DNA from: Botryococcus braunii
Taxonomy: Eukaryota; Chlorophyta; Trebouxiophyceae
Length of the DNA: 64,000 nt
NCBI GenBank assembly: GCA_002005505.1
Contig: MVGU01001346.1
Location: 32,501-96,500 of the forward strand
Direction of reading: 5' to 3'
Under the pieces are notes generated by a model. It made no database searches. It saw only the letters and a program-made list of their open reading frames with translations, and was not told the origin of the DNA. Position numbers and translations under genes: made by a program. Position 1 is the stretch's first letter. Each line of letters begins with the position of its first letter. Positions 44,105 to 55,979 of this stretch are shown here, piece by piece.

Positions 44105-45830
44105 TTATTTCACTGGAAGTGCCTTTTTCAGTTGTTTGTCATTTACTTCCACATATGACCGAGGGCCAAGAGTATTGAGGGAGTTCATTTCTTCTTCCAT
44201 AGCATGTAGCCACTGTTCAGCTTCTGCACTATTAAGCGCATCGATATAAGTTTGCAGTTCAGTGATAATTGTGTTATTTAGCACTTGAACATATCCGAGA
44301 AAGGGTGTTTCGGTTTCAGTATTTAGTGTTTGGACCTGTTTTCTCTCACGCTCCGGATACCTTCCCTTGAACAAGCCAGCAGGAGACACAGGAACACCAG
44401 CCTGGCTAAAGTCAAACCCCACAGGCTCTAAATGAGGGTCTGGGACGTTCCCGTGTAGACTTGTGGGACTGGTCACTTGTGGAACACCCCCATTGGAGCG
44501 CGGGCCCATAGCACTTATGGAACGGGATTCCAGCTCTTGGATGGCTGGCTCTCCCGCGGCCCCTTTATAATCCCCCTTAGTCCCACTGAGATCAGGACCC
44601 TGCTGGCCCTTTTCCATGTCCCTGTAGCCTCCCAGACCATCTAAGACCTCCCTAACCTCTTCTAAAGACAGACCATTCTTGCCAATAGGAGCAGTAATAG
44701 AGACGTTAGGCGCAGCAACAGGAGTATTAACCTCAGCGCTTGTAATAGGGACTAGGTCTATCCCCGGTACGACTTCAACATCATTTAGGTCATCAGCCTC
44801 ATCATCACATTCTATCAGTGCTGGTAAGTCATCAACATCATTAAGCTCATCAGCCTCATCGTCACCCTCATTCAGAGACACATCAGGGACTGCCACATGC
44901 TCATTTGGCAAGCCCCCTTCAGCAGGAATATCACTCAAGGCATGGACATCAGTGACACTTTCATCGAAACGACAGAAAGAAGGACAATAGACTTTCACTT
45001 GGTTGTCTATCAAGATATGATAATTTTTGCTCGCGCCGTCGTATCCTACAAAAATGCCCTTGTTGCTCACTGGAGAAAACTTCCCATCCCTTAGATTCTT
45101 AGGAATGAGTACATGACAGGCACTCCCAAAGACTTTGAGATGAGAGATATCTGGCACTTGACCATGCATTGCTTGAGAGGGTGTGATTGTCAAATTTTGC
45201 ACCGCAGACACGTTTCTTAGGTAATTAGCACAAAGAAGAGCTTCACCCCACATTTTTGGAGGAAGTGAAGACCCAGCTAACATAGCCCTGGCCTTGATTT
45301 GCAGTGCTCCATTGAGACGCTCCACCTTTCCGTTCTGTTGGTGGGCGTATGGGGCTGTCCTTTGGTGAACAGCCCCTACTTCCGGCAGAACTTTTCTGGC
45401 CCATTGAATTCTGCCCCATTGTCAGTCCTTATGTACTTAACTTTTGACCCAAGTTGGTATTGCCACAGTGTCAAAACGGCAGAAGCTTCTTTTACAGCAT
45501 CTCCCTTATTTTTAAGGAGAACTACACAGGAGTACTCAGTATATTCGTCTAAAATTACCAAAGCAAACTTCTCCTCATCATCCGTTTCAGGAGTGATGGG
45601 CCCCATGAGATCCATATGTACGATTTCAAGGGGTTTAGCACAGACATGACCAGTGGGCTCAAAGGGAAGAGTGTTTTGTTTGCCAAAAAGACAAGGATAC
45701 ACACCCCCTTATTGCCAACATGATCTTTCAACGTTACTGTAGGTAAGTCCATCCCTTCCACCATTTCTCTCTTCTCATTTTGCTGATGTTGGTGGTATGG
45801 GAGAGATGACCTAATCTTCTGTGCCATAGG
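44105..45830 (-). pseudogene. Copia I integrase and linker
   Basis: 45376-45702 holds HMDLMGPITPE and RTDNGAEFNG (first two Asp). The 406-codon frame 44105-45325 opens with the VERLNGALQIKARAML-type third box (Glu), then SHLKVFGSACHVLIPKNLR and a long acidic linker with Asp/Glu/Asn repeats. Two frameshifts separate the pieces. Confidence 0.88.
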
Positions 45831-45850
45831 TCAATGCTTTCAGATTCAAG

Positions 45851-46604
45851 TTAAGTCACGCAAGTCTCAGGGAAGGTGGTTTCAGGCGCAAAGCTAACAT
45901 GCTTATCGGCAATAGAGAGATCTGGGAGCCACTGATAGGTAGAAACATGTTCTGCAAACCCTACCAAGGTCCCATTGGAATCAGTCAAGTGACAATCAAT
46001 GCCATTTATGTGTACATTGATTCCATCCAAATAGGCTTTGCCCACAGATAACAACTGCTTCTTGGATTTGGGGACGTGTTTTACGTTATAGAGATAGAAA
46101 GAGTTTCCACCCTCAAGCAAAACATGCACCTTTCCCTTCACCAATAATTTGTTCTTGTACACCGTTGGCAATGACAAGGGTCTGAGGCTTACCAAAAGAG
46201 ACATAATCAATCATGTTGTCTTTTGATGGACTTATGTGGTGTGTTGTACCAGAGTCAATTAACCACCCGGGAATAGAGGGGGTAGAGCACACTGAATGAA
46301 GCTCGACACAGTTCGTCTGAACCCTCACTAGTGGCTGACTTTGCTGTTTAGCCCCTTGTCGTTCCATGTCTGCCTTATACTTCCTGCACTCCTGCCTGAT
46401 GTGGCCAGTTTTCCTACAGTAATGGCAGATTATGACTGGCCTCCCTCGCTGCTGTACGGCTACTTTGTTATCCTGAGCCATGCCCACAGCGTTAGCTTCT
46501 TTGACAGGAGTATCAGATTTGGCATTTCTGTTGGGAGTATTGACATTGTGATTCCTCCTGGAAGGGGGGTCTACACACTTTCTTCGACTGGTTTGTCAAC
46601 ATAA
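45851..46604 (-). pseudogene. Copia I gag end and protease
   Basis: The zinc knuckle is CHYCRKTGHIRQEC. The protease active site is GWLIDSGTTHHISPS. The flap region follows in an overlapping frame (HVLLEGGNSFYLYNVKHVPK). The protease core looks conserved although the frame is broken near 46150. Confidence 0.88.
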
Positions 46605-46632
46605 GAAAGCTTTAGCACATGTTCAAGTTGTG

Positions 46633-47636
46633 CTACATCGGGGCCTTATAACAAACTGACATTTGTACCCTCTTACCAATGTCATATTCCTCAGTTAAGC
46701 CAGTTAAGATCATTGTACAGAGAGAGAGATCAGGATAAGGTGTGCCCAAGGTCCTAATCCCATTTGCGATTTTTCTAGCTCTTAGCACATAAGAGCTAGG
46801 TTTCTCCCGGCTGTACATTTTAAACACACGCGCCTCCTCCTGTAGCGCCATGAGTCTGCCTTGGGACCTACTTGAGAAGACATCGATGACTACCTACTGG
46901 ATATCCAGTAGGTAGTCCCACATTTGCTTAGAAGATAGGAAGTGTGTCATTTGCACCTCATATTCCTATGTACAGGATTGAACGATTAGATTTTGCGTTT
47001 TGTAATCGTCCAAATGACCCGTCAGATCATCCATTAAACAATGCTCACGCCCAAGCTTGATAATCATGCCGTGTACGTAGCGTGACCAAATCACCCAATT
47101 ATCCTTCCTTAATTTTATAGGCTCAAACTTGGGTGTTAATTTATGAGCACTTTTTGGGAAGGTGGGGGGGGGGGTGTGACAAACAAAGGAGTTGCACTCG
47201 GCAATTGTTGCGCAAACATCCCACCCCCCACTTCCCCAAGGATAAACAGGGTTACCAGATCCCCCAGGGAACCAAGGTGGTCCCCCAGGACACCCACCAG
47301 GTGGACCACTGTAAGGTGGGCCACCTCCACCAGGTGGACGTAGTTGCGTTTGTTGCTGGAACTGCAGCAGACGGTGGTGGAAAAACAGCTGCGTTACCAC
47401 CATGCACCACTTGTGCAATTCCCCCTTGACTAAGGCACTGTCCTGTCCACTAACCAGCAGCCCCATTGACTGGGACATTATGATGGTAAGTTCCAGACAC
47501 ATTTGGAACAGTCATAGGACCACTGTGAGGTACATGCCACGCAGTTAACTGTTGGGGCGCGCGATACGTTTGTTGAACATGGACAGACTGCTGACCACCT
47601 GAATTTGGCTGGCTAGCATACATAGGATTCACATGC
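46633..47636 (-). pseudogene. Copia I gag
   Basis: A Gly/Pro-rich part (47230-47350) leads to the capsid sequence KFEPIKLRKDNWVIWSRYVH and, in another frame, YSREKPSSYVLRARKIANGI and LSLCTMILTGL. It is broken by several shifts. It joins the 63156-63604 segment across the D insertion. Confidence 0.75.
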
Positions 47637-47641
47637 ACACC
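47637..47641. repeat. Target-site duplication of copia D (left)
   Basis: ACACC before the 5' LTR of D. The same ACACC follows its 3' LTR at 63151-63155. Confidence 0.88.
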
Positions 47642-48334
47642 TGTTGAATTCTGAACATTATTAGTGAATGCCTTGTGCTTTAAGTGATCTTCATGTGTGC
47701 ACTATTAGGATATGGGTCCATTGAAAACATAAGGTACCTTGAGACACGTTAGGTTGTGGACGCTTTCGAACATAAGGTACAATCTGATCTAGATGACACG
47801 TTCGTCGGGTGAACTCTTAAGGCTGCCCCACTGGTGTGAATGCCAACTGGTTGTGAAAGATGCTGGGCATTTCCAGATGCTAGTCTTGTCCAACAGTTGT
47901 GCATAATACTCAGCAGACAGTCGTATGGACTGCAGCGAGAGTAACTTCGTCTACTGACGACCTGTCTGCCGTGTACAGGTATGGTGCGGCAGTGTGTGTT
48001 GTATCATTGTTGCTATAGTGAGAGTGAACAAGCTTAGTGTACCCTGTAGTCACTTAAACACACAAGGGACAGTGACTGCAGGGAGTATAGGCATGTACTT
48101 GAACGTAGCCGCCTAGAGACTTATCTAGTAATTGCTTGATCGGTGCTTGAGTGCAATACAATGATGTAACAGAATTGGTTGTGAAAGATGCTGGGCATTT
48201 CCAGATGCTAGTCTTGTCCAACATTTGTGCATGATACTCAGCAGACAATCGTATGGACTGCAGCGAGAGCAACTTCGTCTACTGACGACCTGTCTGCCGT
48301 GTACAGGATACGCCAATGCCCATAACCTTGTACA
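47642..48334 (+). repeat. Copia D 5' LTR
   Basis: 693 bp, from TGTTGAATTCTG to CTTGTACA. A TCTTAAGG box at 47815 lies 30 bp before module A1 (47845-47978). A2 is 48173-48306. The modules are 134 bp each with about five differences. A1 ends GTACAG followed by GTATGG; A2 ends GTACAG followed by GATACGCC. Spacer hairpin of 13 bp with one G-T pair (48042-48054 with 48071-48083). Confidence 0.93.
47979..48306 (+). other. Predicted LTR intron, copia D
   Basis: Donor CAG then GTATGG (47979). Acceptor GTACAG then G (48306). Length 328 nt. Confidence 0.45.
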
Positions 48335-48373
48335 GGTTATGGGCCCACGCCCTTCCAGCTGAGCCAAGGGCAG
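48335..48373 (+). promoter_or_regulatory. Copia D primer site, half tRNA-iMet type
   Basis: GGTTATGGGCCCAC directly after the LTR, then CTTCCAGCTGAGCC. With the LTR end (GCCCATAACC) it can form a hairpin with an 11 bp stem. Confidence 0.8.
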
Positions 48374-48746
48374 ACAGGAGTGCATGTCATCATCGGATGC
48401 ATCTGTACTGGGTTTTTCACGGACTCGTCTGACGGCAAGAAGAGGAAACAAAGGAACAATTGGGTCTCCACTCAGAAGGCCTACCTACAGAGACTTCAGT
48501 CTCTTGGGAGGTTTCTATCATGAATTTCGCACCTGAGTTTATCACCCGTCGTCGTTATCGTGAGCCGTCAGTAGGTCCGGGTGGTCAGGTGATTGAATTG
48601 CTGAAGAACATTTTGCAGTTTAAGCTATACAAGTTTACATGCTAGACCTCGAACGGGTGGAATACTTGGAAGTGCTGTGGTGTACGCCGGAAGGATAGGC
48701 TCAATCAGCTGTGTCAGGCTGAACTCTGTGAGAGGAAGTGAAGTGT

Positions 48747-49300
48747 ATGACCAGACCTCAAACTCGTTCTCAAAGCAAGGTTTCTGGAAATAATCCCAGC
48801 AGTCCAGGGACTATGGCAACACCAGCAGGAGGCAGCACAGCCTCCTCAGGAGCTGGACAGTCAGGACAGACCACTGGAGGCACTGCAGCCAGCTCGTATG
48901 CATACACAATGAACTCCTCCAATCCCAAGATGTCTACGCAGCTGAAGGCTGACCGTACGAATTTCAGGGCCTGGCGTGAGGAGCTGGAGTCCTGCGCAAT
49001 GCAGAAGGGAGCTATGGGAGCTATGGAGGCACCCATGCCTAGGACTGCAGAGGACGCAGCAGTAAAACATTTCATCGTATAGTCTGTCCCACCCATGTAG
49101 CAGGACGAAGTCAAACAGCGGGGGAGCGCTTTTGACTTCATTCAGTGGATGGCAGATCGCTGCAACTGGAGGGAAGGACAGGGAAGTAAATGAGAAGTGG
49201 ATCAAGGGGCTCAAACAAGGCATGGTGAAGGGAGAGACAGTGCAAGGCATCGGGTGCCACCGGATCATCAGTATCGCCTTGTCCCTGGAAGGTTATCACT
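48747..49300 (+). pseudogene. Copia D gag, N-terminal part
   Basis: ATG 48747 opens MTRPQTRSQSKVSGNN, then MNSSNPKMSTQLKADRTNFR. TAG near 49080 (the Gln of the HFILQ motif) and another TAG near 49097 break it. After about 49300 the homology stops at the inverted LTR scrap. Confidence 0.88.
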
Positions 49301-49304
49301 TAAC

Positions 49305-49341
49305 GCACAAGGCATTCAATAATGATGTTCAGAACTCAACA
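49305..49341 (-). repeat. First 37 bp of a copia LTR, inverted
   Basis: The minus strand reads TGTTGAGTTCTGAACATCAT and continues to AAGTGAT. It follows CCTTGATAGG of the K linker. The same linker site restarts as GTAGGTCTCC at 60370 after an LTR end. The two halves therefore look like one LTR inserted at a GTAGG site and later split. Confidence 0.8.
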
Positions 49342-51010
49342 CCTATCAAGGGTGGTTCGCTCACAAGTACCTGGCCTGAGCCAGGGTCATGCATGGGGAC
49401 CCCTACTGGGTCCCTCCTAGCCTGGCGCTGTTCATAGCGCTGATCCCTTGTGAGGGTGGTTCCTGGTGGAAGTCTATCTTGAGACTTCCCCTGAAACCTG
49501 ACCCCCTCCTGCACCTTCTGCAGTCTGTCCAGTTGCGATTGCGCTTCAGCACCACCCCTAGCTAAATTTCAAAGATGTCCCAGCACTGACCAGGACTGTT
49601 GTGAGGTCCCTGGTGTGGCAGGGGAACCATCCTGGCTGCTGGGGGCTCCTGCCACAGGTCCAACTGAACTCCTCAGCCTGCTGTGGTCCTCTGGAGAGCT
49701 GGCAGTGGTAGCAGGAGATCCAGTAGGCTTGCGCTCCACCACTGGGTCATCCTTTGCTTCCCAAACATTCACGGGAATGGCTGATGGTGAGCTAGGGACA
49801 TTGGAATTGCCTCCCCTGCCATGCGAGGACGCTCCTGAGAGCCATTGAGGGGATCCAGGTTGCACCTTAGACATACCCACTCTTTCCCCCCCCTCTCAAA
49901 TGCTCAAGGAACGTAACGTCCCTGCTCTCTTTCCATACACCATTGCCTACGTACACTCTATAGGCCTTAGATTGTGGGCAATACCCAGTGAACATGCCTG
50001 GAATGGTCTTTGGTCCAAATACAGTCCGCTGACCTTGGGGAATGTGAACATGTGCGACACAGCCCCATGTGCGCAAGGAAGCAACATCAGGGTTTACCCC
50101 ATAGAACATCTCAGTAGGGGTCAGAGGCCTGCCTGTGGTGGCGCCCACGTTGTAAAGCAAGGTGGCAGACTCCAGTGCCTCCTTCCACAGGGAAGGGTCT
50201 GCTGCAGCGTGCACCAATAGGGTCCTTGTGCGCTCCTTCAGTGTCCGATTCATGCGCTCAGCAATTCCATTTTGTTGAGGCGTGGCTTGAGCTGAGGTCT
50301 CCATTTTAGTGCCCTGCTGAGCACAAAATCCTTTGAACTGCTGATTCAGAAATTCTGTCCCTCTATCAGATCTCACACACTTCACCACTTTCACATGAAC
50401 TGTCTGCCTGTACTTCAAGAGCTTAATGAGGGCCTTGGGAATGACTTCTTTCGACTTCACTGCCAAGGAGGCTTCACTGCCAAGGAGGCTATCAGATGAG
50501 ATTTTTCATCAACCACAGTAACCCAAAACCGCTCTCCCGTCATGGCAGCTGTTGAAATGGGCCCCACAGTATCAACGTGCACTCGATCTAACACACTGTC
50601 TGCAGGTCTGATGAAGCTGGAAAGGGGGGGGGCGAGCATGCTTGCCTTGTATGCAGGACTCACATTGGGTAGGACACTCTGAGCATGGAGCAAGAGACAC
50701 ATGCATCCCAGTTACCAAATCTTCGTTGTCCAGTCTTGTCATGCTCTTAACACCAGGATGACCCAACCTTGCATGCCACAGTAGTCTATCTATACACACG
50801 TGTCCTTTCCTAGCATGATACGAGGCAGCATGAGGACTGGACTGTGGCTGCGCAGCATGCTGGCTCCGGACTGGACACACCCATTCAAAAAAAAAAAAAA
50901 AAAAAAAAAAAACAGCCCTCGTTCTCTGGCTATCTGACCAGACCAGCCTGCTGTGCCTTTCATGGCCGTGCACCCACCTGCACTGTCAGTGAGGAACGAC
51001 GCTCCATCCT
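49342..51010 (-). pseudogene. Copia K integrase and linker
   Basis: Minus-strand continuation of K beyond J. It carries LLWHARLGHPGVKSM, CSECPTQCESCIQGKHA, HVDTVGPISTAAMTGERFW, RSDRGTEFLNQQ and NGIAERMNRTLKERTRT. A duplicated KPPWQ-like slip near 50460 and a poly(T) run break it. The C-terminal FLEHLRGG and Ser/Pro linker lead to the LTR scrap at 49341. Confidence 0.9.
50887..50912. repeat. Homopolymer run (A on plus) in copia K
   Basis: About 26 A, read as poly-Phe on the coding strand. It replaces a TTTATTTTA stretch in the RGLFILEW region of copia C. Confidence 0.9.
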
Positions 51011-51015
51011 GAATG
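51011..51015. repeat. Target-site duplication of chromovirus J (left)
   Basis: GAATG here and at 57350-57354. Removing J restores the K reading VTGAIQDGASF. Confidence 0.9.
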
Positions 51016-51276
51016 TGTAGCGTTAACTAAGCGGAAGAGGTTTTTATGAGACAGTGAGACGTTCGTGGTGTGCAACGAAAGAGTGTTACATGATTGATTC
51101 GCAAGCCCACTCTTAAACCCAGGGTGGGTTGAATTATACTGTACTGCCTCAGACGCGTAGTCGGGCAACCGAGCGAACTATCTGAGCGAGGTTGTACTGC
51201 GAACCCAGATCACATGGCAAGTCAATGAGCAATGCCAAGGACCATACTAGAGCATTATACCCTAGGAAATGCTACA
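51016..51276 (-). repeat. Chromovirus J 3' LTR
   Basis: On minus TGTAGCATTTCC to AACGCTACA, with TGTAGC/GCTACA terminal inverted repeats. Same sequence as 57089-57349. No split-module structure is visible, unlike the copia LTRs. Confidence 0.96.
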
Positions 51277-52030
51277 TGCCCTCCCCCTTGGCATAAGCTA
51301 TGAGATGGTGTTTATGGCAATGGAGCCACAAACGTAAGACAGGGGTATCACGAACCCTGCTTACTGTAACTACAGATAATCACACCTCCTATAGTTACCA
51401 AACCAGCAAGTCGGAGGATGAAGTCCACAAAGCAATTTAGCACGACACAGACCAGGGACTCATCTGCTCAATGCTCGAATACCTTAACATTCTAAGGACT
51501 ATCGTCTGCAAGGCGGATCCTCTAACTTAGGGGACGAACTCTCTAGACAGCACTCACACCAGTGATGAAACAATTAGGTTGAGTCATTAGACTAGCACTT
51601 GTCCAAACCTTAGGTCCAGTTACCCTGCACTGCAGTGTAACCTTCGCTTGAGGTGGCTTTCCAACTAAAGGCATAAGGCATATCGTCTAGAGCAGCAAGC
51701 TATACACAACTAACTGCCACATAGTGTATCTCATGGGTAAGATACCAAAGCAAGTTACTCATGCACGGAACTACAATTTGCAGCTACACTGCCACAGCAA
51801 GTGCATCACAAAATGGAGCCGTGGGTCAAGGAAACATAACCCATGCAAAGCATATAAATAAGAGACATGCATGCAACCCAATTCATGATCCCTCCCCCTC
51901 CCAGACCCTTCCACCCTCCCTCCCTCCCAGATCCAAGCTGGCTGGCGAAGTCCAAGGGTCATCAGCCGCAAATGGCTGGAAAAGTCTCAAGGCCGCAAGT
52001 GGCTCAACAAGGGATGCCCGCAAGTGGGAT
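51277..52030 (-). other. Chromovirus J 3' untranslated region and polypurine tract
   Basis: About 750 bp between the pol stop and the 3' LTR without coding signal. The minus strand reads GCCAAGGGGGAGGGCA directly before the LTR (polypurine tract), and a GGGAGG-rich stretch lies near 51893-51930. Confidence 0.75.
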
Positions 52031-55000
52031 TTAAGAAAGGACTGGGGCAGCTGCCACGTCGTCTGCCAAGTGGCGAACATGGGCAAGGGGCTCCCAAGTG
52101 TTCTCAGTCTCATCATAGCCCATCCATTTGACCAAGTACCGCCAAGACTTTCCAACCCTCTTTTTAGCAATGATGGCCTCAACTTCATAAACGCCGCCAC
52201 GCTTATCTGCATACAAAGGAGGTGGTGAAGTAACAGTCACTGGTACAGATGAAGACACATAAGGTTTCAGCTGGGAAACATGAAACACAGGATGAATGTT
52301 CACAGTCTCATGCAGAATAAGTCTAAAAGCACGAGTACCAACTGCTGCAGCAATAGTAAAGGGCCCAAAATGCTTAGCTGATAGTTTTGACGAGAGCCCA
52401 GGTGAAAGCTGGTTCTTCCTTGCAGCCAGCAACACCTGGTCCCCCACCTTGAAAGGGTGGTCTCGTCTCTTTCTATCTGCATAAGACTTCTGCCGTTGCT
52501 GTGCAGAGGCAAGATTAGACTTGGCACTTTTCAAGGCAGTATGCAGCCCCTCAACCCACTCAGACACAGCAGGATTTGCAGAACGTGAAGGAACAGCAGA
52601 AGACAAGGGAGTAAGGGGATGGCGCCCGTGATTCAGGAAGAAGGGTGTCTGCAGTGTGGAAGCCTGGAGAGAGTTATTGTAAGCAAACTCCACCATGCTT
52701 AAATACTTGCACCAGTCATCCTGTCTCGGCCCCACAAACCCTCTTAACATGTCTTCCATGGTCCGATTCATTCTCTCTGTCTGCCCGTCTGTCTGAGGGT
52801 GGTAAGCAGTAGACATAGCAATCTCAGTACCCAATAATTTAACAAAGGCCTTCCAAAAATGGCTAGTGAACCTCGGATCTCTATCACTCACAATGGAGGT
52901 AGGCATTCCAAATCTCACAAAGACCCTGTCTATAAACAGTTGTGCAAGTTGAGGTGCATTGATGGTTTTAGTGCATGCAGCCAAGACACACAACTTAGAA
53001 AACCTATCCACAAATACCACAATAGAATCAAACCCACAACAGACAGGTAAATCAGTCACTAAATCAAGGGAAACGCTCTGCCAAGGTCCATCTGGAATGG
53101 GCAGTGGCTGAAGCAAACCATAAGGTACGGCTCCAGTTCCTTTAGTGCGCTGGCAGGTGTCACAAGACCTGCAAAAGTCCCTGACTGATGAGCTGAGACG
53201 TGGCCACCAAAACTCCCTGCACACTAGCTCATACATCTTGTTAATACCAAGATGGCCAGAAAAGGGTGTGGTATGGCACTCTCTCAGCACCTTCTCTCTC
53301 AATGCATCAGGTACATAGACCTTCCCTGATTGCACAGAATAAGGTACAGAGTCCCTCAATACCAAAACACCTTCATCCACAAGTTTAGCAACTGTGGGAT
53401 CAGAAACACAAAGCAAGGCAATCTCTTGTAAGAGAGAAGAGACAGCAACAGAGGAGACATGCATCACTGCAAGGTCAACACGCCTAGACAAGGCATCTGC
53501 AACCACATTATCAGTGCCTTTAACATACTTTATATCAGGCATAAACCTCATAATCTCAGTGAGCCAACGTTCCTGCCTACTAGTCCTAACAGGAGCAGTC
53601 AGTAAGTACTTTAAAGCCTGCTGATCAGTGTGTACAGTAAACTTAGCACCCAGCAATAAATGTTTCCATTTAAGCAAAGCATGAACAAGAGCCAACAATT
53701 CTCTATCATACGGGGCCAACTTCCTCTCAGGGGGCTGGAGTTTCCTGGACTCGAAGGCGACGGGCTGCAGTCCCTGGCCTTGATCCTGCTGCAAAACAGC
53801 ACCCACAGCAAAGCCTGAGGCATCTACATGTACAACAAAAGGTTTGTCTAAATCAGGCATCAACAAACAAGGAGGAGAAGAAACAAGATCTTTCAATGCA
53901 ATGAAGGCTTCCCTCTGGGGTTCCTCCCAGGTCCAAGGCACATCCTTCTTAAGCAACTCAGTCATAGGATAAGCAACATCTGCAAAATGGTCAATAAAAG
54001 TGTCATAGTACTGTGTCAACCCAAGGAACCCTCTCAACTGTGACACATTACAAGGAGTGGGCCAATCTTGAATGGCAGCAACCTTCCTAGGATCCACCTT
54101 AATCCCATCCGGTGTCAACAGGTGCCCAAGGTATTCCACCTGCTTGGCAGCAAATTCACACTTAGACCTTTTACAGTAAAATTTATGTTCCCTCAGCACT
54201 GACAAGACAGTTCTCAAATGCTCCATATGTTCTGCAACGGATTTAGAATAGATAAGGATATCATCTAGGTATACCAGTACAAATCTGTCAAGAAAGGGAG
54301 CCAAGACAGAGTTCATTACAGCCTGAAAGGTGGCAGGTGCATTAGTCAATCCAAAAGGCATCACAGTAAATTCATAATGGCCATAACGGGTCTTAAATGC
54401 AGTCTTTTTTATACTGTCTTCATGCATACGTATCTGATGATAACCAGAAGCCAGATCAAGTTTAGAAAAGATACAACTACCATGAAGTTGTTCAAACATC
54501 TCATCAATTCTAGGCAAAGGATGCTGGTTCCTAACAGTAATCCTATTCAAAGCTCTATAGTCAATACACAAACGCCAGCCACCATCCTTCTTTGGAACAA
54601 ATAGAATGGGTGCACCAAAGGGTGAGGTTGATGGGCGGATGAAGCCTCGCTCCAGGAGCTCCTGTAACTGCGCACGAAGTTCAGCAAGCTGAGCTCCAGA
54701 CAGTGGATATATACGAGAGGCTGGAGGAGTTGCGTCCGGCTCCAATCTGATATGGTGGTCTCCAGCACGAGAAGGAGGGAGGCCTTCAGGAAGTCCAGAC
54801 AGTACATCCTTAAACTCCTGCAAAAGCTCCTCCAACTCTGGCACATTATGTGCATCAGTATCTGGACTGTCAGTCACTGCATTTAATTGAACAACATAGA
54901 TTGATTCACCCAACTTCACCATCTCTTCTACTTCCATAGATGAGATCACATATTCTGGCATGCCTGACCTCTGACACCCCAACAATACATGTGTTTTGTT

Positions 55001-55936
55001 GTCATGAGTCAAGGACACAGCATTCAATTTCCAATTAACAACTGGGTTAAAAGCAGTGAGCCAAGGTTTGCCCAAGACAAGATCATAATACATCAACTCA
55101 GTAGGGAGGCAGGTGACTCTAAAACCCAATGTCCCAACAGTCAGGTCAGTTGACACACTATGTCCTACCATAGATGTTCTCCCATCAGCCACTCTTACAG
55201 TAACATGTGAACTCAAAGATTCAGTGGGAAGGGCAAGCTCCTGCACAAGTTTATCATCAATAAAATTTGCAGATGCTCCACTGTCTAACAAAATCCTGAC
55301 AGTCCTACCAGCAAGAGTTCCCTCAAACTCAATACAAGTAGCTGAAAGATCAGGACCATCCACAATGTGTCTACTGTCTAGCTGGACAAAAGAGTCAAAA
55401 CAGGTTGCAGGCAGTGGCTTCTTCTTCACACCGAGACAGCCAGACTGTACCAAACAACTAAACAAGGGCAAGCCTGTATGGGAATTGCAATGGGGTGTGC
55501 ACATAGTGGTGGAAGATAAACCCAATGCAGCCAAAACAGTAGCCGAAAGTAGCAATTCATGTGATTGCTGTGAAGTAGTCCCTTCCAGCACATGTCCACA
55601 GTGACTTGAACAAGAAAGCACAGTCAATCTGGTCCCTGGTAACAACTGTGACACAAGCTGGCTGACAGAATCCTCTCTATCACTACTATCAACAAACAAA
55701 ACAACATGAGCATCACTATCAATAAGGTGAGGAGCTGCATCTCTCTTACACATGCTCTCAGGACTAGCTAGGTCACTGGCAGAGGGGGATGTCTGAAACT
55801 CTCTACACAAACCATGCCCACCTACAATATGGGTCATGAAATTATGGTAACAACTGTGGAAATAATTCTGCAGATGACCAAGCTCATACAAAACAGGAAT
55901 ACCATACTGGGGCTCTGAACAGTTGGCTGGCATCAT
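52031..55936 (-). CDS. Chromovirus J pol polyprotein
   Basis: 1301 codons from ATG 55936. Protease ILLDSGASANFID near residue 218 and YDLVLGKPWL near 290. RT from about 430 (LCIDYRALN, KLDLASGYHQIR, MPFGLTNAPATF) with catalytic VYLDDILIYS near 555. RNase H VHVDASGFAVGA, YDRELLALV, ADALSRR. Integrase zinc finger HTTPFSGHLG and CDTCQ near 885-920, then DDE residues near 958 (SLDLVTDLP), 1018 (VSDRDPRF) and 1052 (TDGQTERMN). C-terminal chromodomain near 1245-1297 (YEVEAIIAKKR, YLVKWMGYDETENTWEP). All active-site residues are present. The frame has a stop just upstream of the ATG and starts 43 nt after the gag stop in another phase, so re-initiation or a separate mechanism is needed. Confidence 0.97.
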   Translation of the reverse strand: MMPANCSEPQYGIPVLYELGHLQNYFHSCYHNFMTHIVGGHGLCREFQTSPSASDLASPESMCKRDAAPHLIDSDAHVVLFVDSSDREDSVSQLVSQLLPGTRLTVLSCSSHCGHVLEGTTSQQSHELLLSATVLAALGLSSTTMCTPHCNSHTGLPLFSCLVQSGCLGVKKKPLPATCFDSFVQLDSRHIVDGPDLSATCIEFEGTLAGRTVRILLDSGASANFIDDKLVQELALPTESLSSHVTVRVADGRTSMVGHSVSTDLTVGTLGFRVTCLPTELMYYDLVLGKPWLTAFNPVVNWKLNAVSLTHDNKTHVLLGCQRSGMPEYVISSMEVEEMVKLGESIYVVQLNAVTDSPDTDAHNVPELEELLQEFKDVLSGLPEGLPPSRAGDHHIRLEPDATPPASRIYPLSGAQLAELRAQLQELLERGFIRPSTSPFGAPILFVPKKDGGWRLCIDYRALNRITVRNQHPLPRIDEMFEQLHGSCIFSKLDLASGYHQIRMHEDSIKKTAFKTRYGHYEFTVMPFGLTNAPATFQAVMNSVLAPFLDRFVLVYLDDILIYSKSVAEHMEHLRTVLSVLREHKFYCKRSKCEFAAKQVEYLGHLLTPDGIKVDPRKVAAIQDWPTPCNVSQLRGFLGLTQYYDTFIDHFADVAYPMTELLKKDVPWTWEEPQREAFIALKDLVSSPPCLLMPDLDKPFVVHVDASGFAVGAVLQQDQGQGLQPVAFESRKLQPPERKLAPYDRELLALVHALLKWKHLLLGAKFTVHTDQQALKYLLTAPVRTSRQERWLTEIMRFMPDIKYVKGTDNVVADALSRRVDLAVMHVSSVAVSSLLQEIALLCVSDPTVAKLVDEGVLVLRDSVPYSVQSGKVYVPDALREKVLRECHTTPFSGHLGINKMYELVCREFWWPRLSSSVRDFCRSCDTCQRTKGTGAVPYGLLQPLPIPDGPWQSVSLDLVTDLPVCCGFDSIVVFVDRFSKLCVLAACTKTINAPQLAQLFIDRVFVRFGMPTSIVSDRDPRFTSHFWKAFVKLLGTEIAMSTAYHPQTDGQTERMNRTMEDMLRGFVGPRQDDWCKYLSMVEFAYNNSLQASTLQTPFFLNHGRHPLTPLSSAVPSRSANPAVSEWVEGLHTALKSAKSNLASAQQRQKSYADRKRRDHPFKVGDQVLLAARKNQLSPGLSSKLSAKHFGPFTIAAAVGTRAFRLILHETVNIHPVFHVSQLKPYVSSSVPVTVTSPPPLYADKRGGVYEVEAIIAKKRVGKSWRYLVKWMGYDETENTWEPLAHVRHLADDVAAAPVLS

Positions 55937-55979
55937 AAACAGGACTCACACTGCTGTTTTACCAAGAAAGACCCACAAA